From positions 1 through 26,893 of the forward strand of contig DASPKS010000228.1 of assembly GCA_035628035.1 (NCBI GenBank): 26,893 bases of DNA, written 5' to 3'. Position 1 is the stretch's first letter; each line of letters opens with the position of its first letter. This DNA comes from DASPKS01 sp035628035. Its GTDB lineage: Bacteria; Bacteroidota; Rhodothermia; Rhodothermales; Rubricoccaceae. The notes under the pieces were generated by a model. That model had not been told where the DNA came from. It did no database searches and was given only the letters and a program-made list of their open reading frames with translations. This document shows positions 16,733-24,417 of the stretch, in pieces. A program made the translations under genes and the position numbers.

Positions 16733-17503
16733 TCAGCCCTCCTCGCGCTCCAGCGCCTCCAGCGTCTCGCGGTAAAGCTGGTCGTCGACGATGATGCGGC
16801 CGTCGTGCTCGCTGACGATGATGCGGTTGCGGAGGCGGATCTCGACCTGCCGCTGCGGCGGGACGGTGTACCCGGCCGCGGCGCCCCGCTCGATGGGGAC
16901 GACGGCGCGGCCGTCGCGCACGCGCTGGCGGAGGCGGTCGTAGGCCCGGAGCACGCGCGGCTCGATGTGCTCGCGCGCGGCCTCGCGCTTCCCCTCGTAC
17001 GCCTCCGTCTCGTGGCGGGTGTCGGAGACGACGCGCTCGAGCTCGGCCCGCTTCGCTACCAGGATCTCCTCCAGCTCGGCCAGCCGTTCCCTCGCCGCCG
17101 CGACGGCTTCCTCGTTGGCCGCGTCGCGCTGCGTACGCTCTTCGGTCTCCTCGTTGGCCGCCTGGATTCGCTGCCGCTGCGCCTCGATCTCCTTCGTGAG
17201 CGCGTCGTACTCGCGGTTGTTGCGGACCTGGAGCTGCTGCTCCTCGTACTTCCGGATGAGCGCCTCGCTCTCGGCCATGTCGAGCTTGAGCTTCTTCCGG
17301 CGGGCCTCGTTCTCCTGGGCTTCGGTGTTCGCGTTCTCGACGCGCGTCTCGAGGCCAGCCTTCTCGTCTTCGAGATCGCGGATCTCGTCGGGGAGGTCGC
17401 CGCGGAGCTTGTTGAGCTGGTCGATGCGGCTGTCGAAGTGCTGCAGACGGACGAGGGCTTTCAGCTGCTCCTCGACGCTCGAGGTGACGTCGGTGGTGGG
17501 CAT
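16733..17503 (-). CDS. Coiled-coil protein of the C4-type zinc-ribbon (zf-RING_7/DUF164) family, cysteines lost
   Basis: 256 residues: a long Glu/Arg/Ala-rich antiparallel coiled coil (about 10-180) followed by a C-terminal ribbon. Family members end in two CxxC pairs around an IPPQRQ segment. Here the shape is kept (RGAAAGY, VPPQRQVEIR, RIIV, DGRIIVDD) but the four ligand positions are Ala209, Tyr212, Ser231 and Asp234, so zinc binding seems impossible; there is no Cys at all in the protein. Function of the family is poorly known (H. pylori FlgZ-like, adaptor role). It follows the Nif3-family gene, a pairing I recall in Bacteroidota, with 102 bases between. A TAATTGCG box lies 26 bases upstream. 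Confidence 0.85.
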   Translation of the reverse strand: MPTTDVTSSVEEQLKALVRLQHFDSRIDQLNKLRGDLPDEIRDLEDEKAGLETRVENANTEAQENEARRKKLKLDMAESEALIRKYEEQQLQVRNNREYDALTKEIEAQRQRIQAANEETEERTQRDAANEEAVAAARERLAELEEILVAKRAELERVVSDTRHETEAYEGKREAAREHIEPRVLRAYDRLRQRVRDGRAVVPIERGAAAGYTVPPQRQVEIRLRNRIIVSEHDGRIIVDDQLYRETLEALEREEG

Positions 17504-17605
17504 GCGGGAGAGGGCGTGGGTGGCTCGTCCGCAATTAACCGCGCCCCGCGCGCGATGGTGCCCGGACCGTGCGAATTAATCATGAGTGCTGCCCCGTGCC
17601 GCAGT

Positions 17606-18742
17606 TCAGGGCCGGCCACCGTTACGCACGTACGTCCGCATCGGCGAGGTGCGGTGGCGCGTGGTCGTGACGGTGAGGCCGGGAAAGCGGGCGGCGAGCC
17701 AGTGGGTGAGGAGGCGCTCGGTGAGGGCCTCGGTTTCGTAGTGCCCCGCGTCGATGAGCGCGATGCGCGGCATTCCGTCGGGCGCGAGCGCTTCGAAGAA
17801 CCGGTGGTACGACACGTCGGCGGTGACGTACGCGTCGGCGCCTACACGGAGCGCGTGCTTGAGGAGGCTCGCGCCCGCGCCGCCGCACACGGCGACAGTC
17901 CGCACCGACGCGTCGGGGTGGCCGGCGTAGCGGAGCGCGCCGGCGTCGAGCCGCTCGGCCACGTGGGCGAGGAAGCCGCGGAGCGGCACCGCCTCCGGCA
18001 GCGTGCCCACCGCGCCGAACCCCGCGCGCGTCGCCGCCTGCTCGACGGGGTAGAGGTCGTAGGCCACCTCCTCGTATGGGTGCGCCGCCTTCAGCGCCGC
18101 AACTGCCCGCGCGACGTCCCACTTCATCACCTCCATCTCCAACCGCACCTCTTCGACGGTTTCCTCCGGCCCGCCTGCCTCGCCGATAAAGGGACGCGCC
18201 GCATCGGTGGGTCGGAAGCGCCCCGTGCCGGTGACCTCGAACGTGCACCCCTCGTACGCGCCGATGCGCCCCGCGCCTGCGTCCGCGAGCGCGCGCCGGA
18301 CCGCCTCCGCATGCGTGGCCGGCACGAATGTCACCAGCTTCTTTAGCGCGCCTTCGGTCGGTTCGAGGGAGCGGACACCTTCGAGCCCGAGGTGCTCCGC
18401 AAGGGCGAACGAGACCCCGCCCGGCGCGGCGTCGAGGTTGGTGTGGAGGGCGTAGTACGCGATGCCCGCTTGAGCGAGACGCAACGCGAGCGCGCCGGCC
18501 GGGTCGTCGGTCGTCAGCCGCTGGAGCGGGCGGAAGAGCAGGGGGTGGTGGGTAATGACGAGGTCGGCCTTCAGCTCGGCGGCTTCGTCCACCACGGCCG
18601 GCGTGAGGTCGAGCGCGACGAGGACACGCTCGACGGCGGCCGACGCATCGCCCACTTGGAGGCCCACATGGTCGTAGTCGAGCTTCTGCCCGGGCGGGGC
18701 CCACGCCTCAAGCGTGGCGGCGAGATCGCGGACGGTCGGCAT
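17606..18742 (-). CDS. Nif3-like dinuclear metal centre protein (YqfO type, with insert domain)
   Basis: 378 residues. Family proteins form toroidal hexamers with two metal ions per subunit; the cellular role is debated (in some, GTP cyclohydrolase-like FolE2 or NIF3 interactor). Metal ligands visible: THHPLLF (His65, His66), HTNLDAAPGG (Asp104) and DAGHYETE (His334, Glu336 or Glu338). The length and the segment about 150-235 (KLVTFVPATHAEAVRRAL...HPYEEVAYDLYP) show the PII-like insert of the long YqfO form. The start ATG 18742 lies two bases after the stop of the upstream transporter gene, so the two are translationally close. The ring and insert are intact; no odd substitutions seen. Confidence 0.9.
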   Translation of the reverse strand: MPTVRDLAATLEAWAPPGQKLDYDHVGLQVGDASAAVERVLVALDLTPAVVDEAAELKADLVITHHPLLFRPLQRLTTDDPAGALALRLAQAGIAYYALHTNLDAAPGGVSFALAEHLGLEGVRSLEPTEGALKKLVTFVPATHAEAVRRALADAGAGRIGAYEGCTFEVTGTGRFRPTDAARPFIGEAGGPEETVEEVRLEMEVMKWDVARAVAALKAAHPYEEVAYDLYPVEQAATRAGFGAVGTLPEAVPLRGFLAHVAERLDAGALRYAGHPDASVRTVAVCGGAGASLLKHALRVGADAYVTADVSYHRFFEALAPDGMPRIALIDAGHYETEALTERLLTHWLAARFPGLTVTTTRHRTSPMRTYVRNGGRP

Positions 18743-18744
18743 CG

Positions 18745-20061
18745 CTAGGAGAGGACGGGGGCGTCGTTCGGCCCACGCCCGGCCGCGGCGATCCCCTCGC
18801 GCTCATCGACGCGGAGGAGGAGGAGACCGCCCACGAGGAAGAAGAAGAGCACCGTCGCCACGCCCGCCCGTTGAGAGTCGAAAGCCTCGGTGAAGGCGCC
18901 GAGCAGCAGCGGACCGAGGAACGCGGCGAGCTTCCCGGTGACGGCGAAGAACCCGTAGAACTCCGTCTCCCGGTCCGGCGGCACGAACCTTCCGAGGAGC
19001 GAGCGGCTGGCCGCCTGGTTCGGACCGGCTGCCACGCCGATGAGCAGCCCAGCTACCCAGAGGAGCGTGCGGTTCGGCGCGAAGACCGCGAGGGCGGTGG
19101 CAACGGTAAGAAGGACGAGGGAAAGGAGGATCGTCGTCTTCCCGCCGAGGCGGTCGTCGACAAACCCGAAGAGGTAGGCGCCGAGCCCGGCCGCCACGTT
19201 GAGCGCGATCCCGAAGACGATGATGTCCTCCGTCGTGAAGCCGAACGTGCCGGCGGCGTAGATCCCGCCGAAGGCGAAGATGGTGTTCAGGCCGTCGTTG
19301 TAGAAGAGCCGCGCGAGGAGGAAGCGGGCGGCCTGGCGGAAGCGGCGGACCTCCCGGAACGTCCGGCCCAGTTCACCGAACGTCGCGCGGAACACGTCGC
19401 GCGCGCCAGGCGGGGCTTCGGGCTTGACCTCGCGGAGGACGAAGAAGGCCGGCAGCGCGAAGAGCGCGAACCACCCCGCCACGAGGAGGTTCGTCGCGCG
19501 GACGTGCTCGCCGGTCGAGGCATCCAGCCCGAAGGGCGGCGTCTCCGGCTGGACGAGCCCGTAAAGCGCGAGGACCAGCGCAATCAGCCCGCCGACATAG
19601 CCCAGCGCCCATCCGTACCCGGAGACGCGGCCGATCCGCTCGGGCGGCGCGATCTCGGGGAGGAAGGCGTTGTAGAAGACGTTGCCCAGCTCGAAGGCCA
19701 CGTTCGCGATCACGAACAGGGCCAGCGCGCGCTGCGCCTCTCCCGGCACCGGGAAGAACAGCCCCACCGTGGCGACAACACACACGAGCGAGGAGAGCAG
19801 GAAGAAACGCTTGCGGGTCCCCGTCCGGTCGGCGTAGGCGCCGAGGAGCGGCGAGAGCACGGCCACGAGGATGGCTGTGACGGTGATGCCGCGCGACCAC
19901 AGCGCCGTCCCGGCGATCTCGTTCTCCGCCAGCGCCTTCGTGAAGTACGTCGCGTAGACGAAGGTGACGACGAGCGTGGTGAAGGCCGAGTTGGCGAAGT
20001 CATAGAGCGCCCAGGCCCAGATGGTGCGGGCGCGGTAGGCGGGCGGGGCGGGGGGCTCCAT
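18745..20061 (-). CDS. UMF1-family MFS transporter (Atg22-like)
   Basis: 438 residues, twelve hydrophobic segments. The N-terminus WAWALYDFANSAFTTLVVTFVYATYF is the UMF1/Atg22 hallmark; ADRTGTRKRFFL is the MFS loop 2-3 motif, and the second half has VDDRLGGKTTI. UMF1 members are putative efflux or amino-acid exporters in the inner membrane; the substrate is unknown. It is the first gene of a leftward unit with the Nif3-like gene (two bases apart) and perhaps the ribbon protein. A TAGCTTCG box lies 20 bases before its ATG. It is divergent from tRNA-Arg. Confidence 0.88.
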   Translation of the reverse strand: MEPPAPPAYRARTIWAWALYDFANSAFTTLVVTFVYATYFTKALAENEIAGTALWSRGITVTAILVAVLSPLLGAYADRTGTRKRFFLLSSLVCVVATVGLFFPVPGEAQRALALFVIANVAFELGNVFYNAFLPEIAPPERIGRVSGYGWALGYVGGLIALVLALYGLVQPETPPFGLDASTGEHVRATNLLVAGWFALFALPAFFVLREVKPEAPPGARDVFRATFGELGRTFREVRRFRQAARFLLARLFYNDGLNTIFAFGGIYAAGTFGFTTEDIIVFGIALNVAAGLGAYLFGFVDDRLGGKTTILLSLVLLTVATALAVFAPNRTLLWVAGLLIGVAAGPNQAASRSLLGRFVPPDRETEFYGFFAVTGKLAAFLGPLLLGAFTEAFDSQRAGVATVLFFFLVGGLLLLRVDEREGIAAAGRGPNDAPVLS

Positions 20062-20123
20062 GCGGCCGGGTGAAGGGTCTCCGAAGCTAGCCCCCGGCGC
20101 CCAAAGCGCCGAGGGTGGCTCGT

Positions 20124-20131
20124 TATCTTTC
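20124..20131 (+). promoter_or_regulatory. Candidate -7 box of tRNA-Arg
   Basis: TATCTTTC, one mismatch to TAnnTTTG, ends six bases before the mature tRNA 5' end. No upstream TTTG-like box at standard spacing. Confidence 0.4.
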
Positions 20132-20137
20132 GAGCCC

Positions 20138-20210
20138 GCCCACGTAGCTCAGGGGATAGAGCGACGGTTTCCTAAACCGCAGGTCGCAGGTTCGATTCCT
20201 GCCGTGGGCA
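20138..20210 (+). tRNA. tRNA-Arg, anticodon CCT
   Basis: 73 bases that fold as a standard cloverleaf: acceptor GCCCACG/CGTGGGC, D-stem GCTC/GAGC, anticodon stem CGGT/ACCG with an A-C mismatch at its outer pair (27-43), loop TTCCTAA with anticodon CCT at 20171-20173, T-stem GCAGG/CCTGC with TTCGATT loop, discriminator A. Reads AGG. CCA is not encoded. The minus-strand translation of this tRNA produces a common spurious ORF. Confidence 0.96.
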
Positions 20211-20213
20211 CGA

Positions 20214-20243
20214 GGCGGCGGAGGGCCGCCGGGAGGGGGTTTT
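20214..20243 (+). terminator. Possible terminator of tRNA-Arg
   Basis: 6-bp stem GGCGGC (20214-20219) / GCCGCC (20225-20230), then a G-rich stretch and only four T (20240-20243). Weak. Confidence 0.35.
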
Positions 20244-20312
20244 GCGAAGACGACACAGGGCCGGACCCTCCCGCGCGGGTAGGGGTATCCGCGGCGGCAA
20301 CCTCTCCCGGCC

Positions 20313-20822
20313 ATGCGACCTCCCTTCCTCCTCCTTGCGCTGGCGCTCACCGCCTGCGCGTCTAACCCCGAGCCCGCCGAGCAGGCCGCCCCTGCCTCTG
20401 CTGAGGAGCAGACCGCGCAAGCGGCCGACGCCGCCACGCCTGATCCGTCGCTCCCCGTCATGACCGTCTACAAGACGGCGACGTGTGGATGCTGCCGGGC
20501 ATGGGTGACGCACCTCCAGCAGAACGGCTTCCGCGTGGAGACCATCGACCTCCCGAGCCTCGCGCAGGTCAAGGAGCAGTACGGCATCCCGGACTCCCTC
20601 TCCGCCTGCCACACCGGCGTCGTGGGCGGGTACGTCGTCGAGGGCCACGTGCCGGCGGCCGACGTCCGGCGCCTCCTGAGGGAGCAGCCCGAGGCCGCCG
20701 GCCTCGCCGTCCCGGGGATGCCCATCGGGTCGCCGGGGATGGAGGTGCCGGGCCAGCCCGCCCAGCCCTACGCGGTCTACCTCGTAGAGGACGGCGGTGC
20801 CACCGTCTACACGCGGCACTGA
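20313..20822 (+). CDS. DUF411-family lipoprotein (putative metal/copper binding)
   Basis: 169 residues. Signal sequence MRPPFLLLALALTAC makes Cys15 the lipobox cysteine; a Glu/Ala/Pro linker follows to about 48. The domain has VYKTATCGCC (Cys58, Cys60, Cys61), ...LSACHTGVVGGYVVEGHVP (Cys99, His100, His112) and GLAVPGMPIGSPGME, all diagnostic of DUF411. These Cys, His and Met residues suggest metal handling in the periplasm; members are often encoded near copper resistance genes, but none is visible here. Start ATG 20313 is set by the signal peptide. Neighbours are tRNA-Arg (102 bases upstream) and a large outer-membrane protein. Confidence 0.88.
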   Translation: MRPPFLLLALALTACASNPEPAEQAAPASAEEQTAQAADAATPDPSLPVMTVYKTATCGCCRAWVTHLQQNGFRVETIDLPSLAQVKEQYGIPDSLSACHTGVVGGYVVEGHVPAADVRRLLREQPEAAGLAVPGMPIGSPGMEVPGQPAQPYAVYLVEDGGATVYTRH

Positions 20823-20968
20823 TGCGGCCGGCCCTCCGTGACGCTTGTCCCGGAGAACCGTGACCGTTTCGCCACAACCTTTCTCGGCGAAGGACGAACC
20901 CGCCCGCGTTCTTGCAGCGGCTTCCCAATCGGCCGCGCTACGCCGGCACCACCACCACGCCCCGCGCC

Positions 20969-23632
20969 ATGTTGTTTTCTCCCTCCCGCATCTTCGTAGG
21001 CGTCCTGCTCCTCCTCGCCCCTAGTCTGAAGGCGGCTCAAGCGCAACCTGGCGGGCCCGTTGGCACCCTCGCAGGGCGCGTCGAGGATGCCGAGACGCAG
21101 GAGCCGACCCCCGGCGCGTCCGTAGCCGTCTGGCGTGCGGCCGACTCGACGCTCGCCACCGGTGCTGTGGCCGACGTGGAGGGCGCCTTCCTGATCGCGG
21201 GCATCCCGGCCGGCCGCTACTACGTCGTGGTGACCTCGGTGGGCTTCGCCGCCCGGACGGTCGACGCCGTGCAGATAGGGCCGGGCGCGCGCGTGGACCT
21301 CGGTACCATCACCCTTGAGACCGACGCGGTGGCGCTGGAGGAGGTCCAAGTGAGGGGGGAACGGCCGCGGATGCAGGTCCAGGCCGACCGCACCGTCTAC
21401 AACGTCGCCGATGACCCCGTCGTGGCGGGCGGCTCGACGACGGAAGCGCTGGAGACGATCCCCTCCGTGGAGGTCGACGCCGATGGCAACCTCAGCCTCC
21501 GCGGGAACGGGAACGTGGCCGTCCTTATCAACGGGCGGCCGGCCCCGGTGAGCCGCGACTTCCTCGCGGCGTACCTCCAGCAGGTCCCCGCCAGCGTCGT
21601 CGAGCGGATCGAGGTGATCCCGAACCCGTCGGCCGCCTTTGACCCCGAGGGGATGGCCGGCATCATCAACATCGTCCTGAAGCGGAACACCGAGCTGGGC
21701 TGGGGTGGGGGCCTCACCGCCGGGGCCGACACGCGCGGCGGCGCCAACGCCACCGTGAACGCGACGCTCGGGCGCGGCCCGCTCAACCTCGCCGCCTCGT
21801 ACGGCTTCCGCCGGAACCGCCGCGTGGGCGAGGGCTCCAGCTTCCGCATCAACCGCTACCTCGCACCCGACTCCGTGACGACGCTTACGCAGGAGAGCGA
21901 GGACGACCGCGCCGGCCTCTCCCACCTCTTCAACGGCTCGGGCGAGATCCTCTTCGGGAATCGCACCACGCTCTCGGCCTCGACCCAGTTCGGTCTTCGC
22001 GACGACGACGGCGAGGGGCTCACGACGTACCTCGAGCGCGACCCCTCCGAGACGCCCATCCTGAGCTACGAGCGCCTCAGCGACGCCACCGGCGACGGGT
22101 GGAACGCCGACCTCCGGCTCGGCTTCCGCCACGACTTCGCCGAGGTTCAGGAGACGGGGCGAGGGGGAGCGCGCCGTGGAGCGAGTCCGACGGAAGGCGG
22201 GGGGCGCGGCGGTCCCGGTGGAGGGGGACCTCCGGGCGGGGGTGGTCGTCCCGGCGGGATGGGTGGGATGTTCGGCGGCCCCGGCGGGAGCGGCTTCGGC
22301 GGCCGGGGCGGAGGGGCGAGCGGCTCCGGTAGCGCCGGCGGCAGCTCCGGCCACACGCTCTCGGCCGAAGCCCAGTTCTCGACCTCCGAGAACGACGACG
22401 CCAACGTGTACACCGAGCGGCTGACCGAGGGCGGCCTCCGCGAGTTCCAGCATACGCGCTCCTCCCAGCGCGAGCGCGAGGGCTCGCTCCAGCTCGACTA
22501 CGTCCGCCCGCTCTTCGGCTTCCGCCTCGACGCCGGGTACGACGGCGAGATTGAGTGGACCGCCAGCGACTTCTTCTCGGAGCGCGACACGTCCGGCAAC
22601 GGCGTGCTCATCCCCGACGTGGGCCTGAACAATGCGTTCGAGTTCGACCAACAGACCCACGCCGTCTACGGCCAGCTCGCGCACTCGTTCGGCCCGCTCG
22701 GCGTGCAGGTGGGCGCGCGCGCAGAGGCGGCGCAGACCACGTTCACGCTCCTGAACACCGGCGAGGCGTTCGGCAACGACTACCTGAGCGTCTTCCCGAG
22801 CGCGTTCCTCACGTACACCCTCACCGAGCGGGACCTCTTCCGCGCCAGCTACAGCCGCCGCATCGAGCGCGTCTGGACGCGGTTCCTCAACCCGTTCCCT
22901 CGGTTCGACGACCCCCTCAACCTCAGCGTCGGCAACCCCGCGCTCCGCCCACAGTACGTCGACGCCGTCGAGGCGGGGTACGTGCGCCAGACCGACTGGG
23001 GCACGCTCACGTTCACGCCCTACTTCCGCCGCACGACCGACATCGTCCGCCGCGTGCAGACCGTGCGGGAGGACGGGGTGACCGTGAGCACGTTCGAGAA
23101 CCTCGACAGCAGTAACTCCTACGGCGCTGAGGCCATCGTCTCGTTCGAGGTGGGGGGGGCGCTCGACGGGCTCCGCGGCACCGCCAGCCTGGAGGGCTAC
23201 CGCGTGGTGACCGACGGGTCGAGCGTGAGCTCGACCCTCCAGAGCGACGCGCTAGGCTGGGGCACGCGGCTCAACCTCTCCTACGGGCTCCCGACTGGCA
23301 CGGACTTCCAGGCGAACGTCCGCTACCGTGCGCCCATGAGGACGGAGCAGGGGCGCTCTCTCGCGATGACGTTCGTAGACGTGGGCCTCCGCCAGCGCTT
23401 CCTCGGCGACCGCGCGAGCCTGTCGGTCCGCGCGCGCGACCCGCTCGGGCTCGCCCGCTTCGCGTCCATCTTCGACGAGCCGACGCTCTACCAGGAGTTC
23501 GAGCGCAGCATGGGCGGGCCGCAATTCGGCTTCACGTTCACCTACGCTATCGGTCAGCGGCCCCGCCAGCGCGGGCAGCGCGAGGAGCCCGAGCAGGGGC
23601 GCATCCGGGAGGAGGAGGGGTACCTCGACTAG
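20969..23632 (+). CDS. TonB-receptor-like outer-membrane beta-barrel protein (PF14905 type) with Gly-rich insertion
   Basis: 887 residues. Signal peptide MLFSPSRIFVGVLLLLAPSLKAAQAQ from ATG 20969; a carboxypeptidase-regulatory-like beta sandwich (about 33-115: GTLAGRVEDAETQEPTPGAS, YVVVTSVGFAARTV); a plug domain (about 125-230: TVYNVADDPVVAGGS, LETIPSVEVDADGNLSLRGN, VERIEVIPNPSAAFDPEG, GIINIVLKR); then the barrel. Residues about 397-460 are an almost pure Gly/Pro/Ser stretch (GGGRGGPGGGGPPGGGG and so on) in one barrel loop. Members import or bind ligands at the outer membrane in Bacteroidota; ligand unknown. No SusD-like gene is beside it. A hairpin follows at 23667. Confidence 0.88.
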   Translation: MLFSPSRIFVGVLLLLAPSLKAAQAQPGGPVGTLAGRVEDAETQEPTPGASVAVWRAADSTLATGAVADVEGAFLIAGIPAGRYYVVVTSVGFAARTVDAVQIGPGARVDLGTITLETDAVALEEVQVRGERPRMQVQADRTVYNVADDPVVAGGSTTEALETIPSVEVDADGNLSLRGNGNVAVLINGRPAPVSRDFLAAYLQQVPASVVERIEVIPNPSAAFDPEGMAGIINIVLKRNTELGWGGGLTAGADTRGGANATVNATLGRGPLNLAASYGFRRNRRVGEGSSFRINRYLAPDSVTTLTQESEDDRAGLSHLFNGSGEILFGNRTTLSASTQFGLRDDDGEGLTTYLERDPSETPILSYERLSDATGDGWNADLRLGFRHDFAEVQETGRGGARRGASPTEGGGRGGPGGGGPPGGGGRPGGMGGMFGGPGGSGFGGRGGGASGSGSAGGSSGHTLSAEAQFSTSENDDANVYTERLTEGGLREFQHTRSSQREREGSLQLDYVRPLFGFRLDAGYDGEIEWTASDFFSERDTSGNGVLIPDVGLNNAFEFDQQTHAVYGQLAHSFGPLGVQVGARAEAAQTTFTLLNTGEAFGNDYLSVFPSAFLTYTLTERDLFRASYSRRIERVWTRFLNPFPRFDDPLNLSVGNPALRPQYVDAVEAGYVRQTDWGTLTFTPYFRRTTDIVRRVQTVREDGVTVSTFENLDSSNSYGAEAIVSFEVGGALDGLRGTASLEGYRVVTDGSSVSSTLQSDALGWGTRLNLSYGLPTGTDFQANVRYRAPMRTEQGRSLAMTFVDVGLRQRFLGDRASLSVRARDPLGLARFASIFDEPTLYQEFERSMGGPQFGFTFTYAIGQRPRQRGQREEPEQGRIREEEGYLD

Positions 23633-23666
23633 CCCGCTCTCGCCCCCCAGGGCTTCGCAAAAGCAC

Positions 23667-23697
23667 GGCGCCCACGTCTGGAATAGACGTGGGCGCC
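23667..23697. terminator. Bidirectional terminator
   Basis: Perfect 13-bp stem GGCGCCCACGTCT (23667-23679) / AGACGTGGGCGCC (23685-23697), loop GGAAT. It closes both the outer-membrane barrel gene (plus strand) and the Gly/Ser-rich gene (minus strand, followed by GTGCTTTTGCG). Confidence 0.85.
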
Positions 23698-23725
23698 ACT
23701 CGTTTACGGCGGGGGCCGATGGCGG

Positions 23726-24229
23726 TTAGAAGCCGCCGCCCTCGGAGCCGGCGCCGCCGCCCGAGCCGCCGCCGGAGGAGCCGCCCGAGCCGGAGCCACC
23801 GCCCGAGCCGGAGCCACCCCCGGAACCGCCGGAGCCGGCGCCACCGCCCATGCCGCCTCCACCACCGGTGGAGCCGCCTCCGCCGCCCGAGCCGCCGCTG
23901 CCGGAGCCGCCGCCCGTCGAGCCCCCTCCGCCGCCACTCCCACCACTCGACCCGGAGCCGCCGCCCATGCCACCGCCGGAGCCACCCGAGCCACCGCCGG
24001 AGGAGCCGCCGCTACCCGAGCCGCCGCCCGTCGACCCGCCGCCGCCACCCGAGCCGCCGCTGGAGCCGCCCGAGCCAGAGCCACCACCAGACCCCGAGCC
24101 GCCGCTCATACCGCCACCACCGCCGGACGATCCGCCGGAGGAACCACCGGAGCCCGAGCCACCGCCCGAGCCAGAGCCGCCACCCGAGCCGGAGCCCGAG
24201 CCGCCGCCTTCGTTCATGTCGTCTGCCAT
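23726..24229 (-). CDS. Gly/Ser-repeat protein, unknown
   Basis: 167 residues. After MADDMNEGG the sequence is almost only Gly and Ser (patterns such as GGGSGSGGGSGSGGSSGG) with isolated Met, Thr, Ala, ending GSEGGGF. No signal peptide, helix or known domain. It is likely real: an exact AGGAGG sits six bases before ATG 24229, the frame has synonymous variety (Gly as GGC/GGT/GGG/GGA; Ser as both TCN and AGC), and a strong terminator follows 29 bases past its stop. The pro-rich frame on the other strand is a shadow. An upstream in-frame start at 24268 lacks a ribosome binding site. Could be an elastic or disordered linker-like protein; function unknown. Confidence 0.7.
   Translation of the reverse strand: MADDMNEGGGSGSGSGGGSGSGGGSGSGGSSGGSSGGGGGMSGGSGSGGGSGSGGSSGGSGGGGGSTGGGSGSGGSSGGGSGGSGGGMGGGSGSSGGSGGGGGSTGGGSGSGGSGGGGGSTGGGGGMGGGAGSGGSGGGSGSGGGSGSGGSSGGGSGGGAGSEGGGF
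23740..24215. repeat. GC-rich degenerate tandem repeat encoding the Gly/Ser tract
   Basis: Imperfect repeats of about 18 bases built from CCGCC, GAGCC and GGAGCC words (plus strand), for example cgcccgagccggagccac twice near 23790-23830. Diverged at third positions, so it is old rather than a fresh slippage tract. Confidence 0.6.
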
Positions 24230-24235
24230 GATAGG

Positions 24236-24241
24236 CCTCCT
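24236..24241 (-). promoter_or_regulatory. Strong Shine-Dalgarno of the Gly/Ser-repeat gene
   Basis: Minus strand AGGAGG, then six bases, then ATG 24229. It is the best ribosome binding site in the window and decides the start of this gene. Confidence 0.8.
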
Positions 24242-24417
24242 AGATAGGTTTGTAGAGAAGGGACGCACCTCAGGGGTGCAAGACTTAATCCCTTCGTTTT
24301 GTGAACGGTTCCGCTGGCGCGGTGCGCGGTGGGGGGGAGGCTAGCCCCAGGGGGAAACTCCGCGGCCTTGCGGTTCTGACGCCCGACCCCTACGTTGCCT
24401 ACTCCCGAAGCGAGCCG

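Noticed and set aside
16568..18346. 592-residue plus-strand frame over rnpB and the Nif3 region
   Set aside because: Runs through the RNase P RNA and antisense to two well-identified proteins.
18871..20073. 400-residue plus-strand frame opposite the transporter
   Set aside because: Highly charged Arg/Glu-rich shadow of a membrane protein.
20123..20461. Minus-strand frame containing RNRTCDLRFRKPSLYPLSY
   Set aside because: Well-known false protein produced by translating the antisense of a tRNA gene.
20807..22684. 625-residue minus-strand frame opposite the outer-membrane barrel
   Set aside because: Antisense shadow; no recognisable domain, while the plus frame has a complete family architecture.
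23850..24344. Pro/Glu-rich plus-strand frame opposite the Gly/Ser gene
   Set aside because: No ribosome binding site; PPEP pattern is the direct complement of the Gly/Ser repeat, whereas the minus strand has a strong Shine-Dalgarno and terminator.
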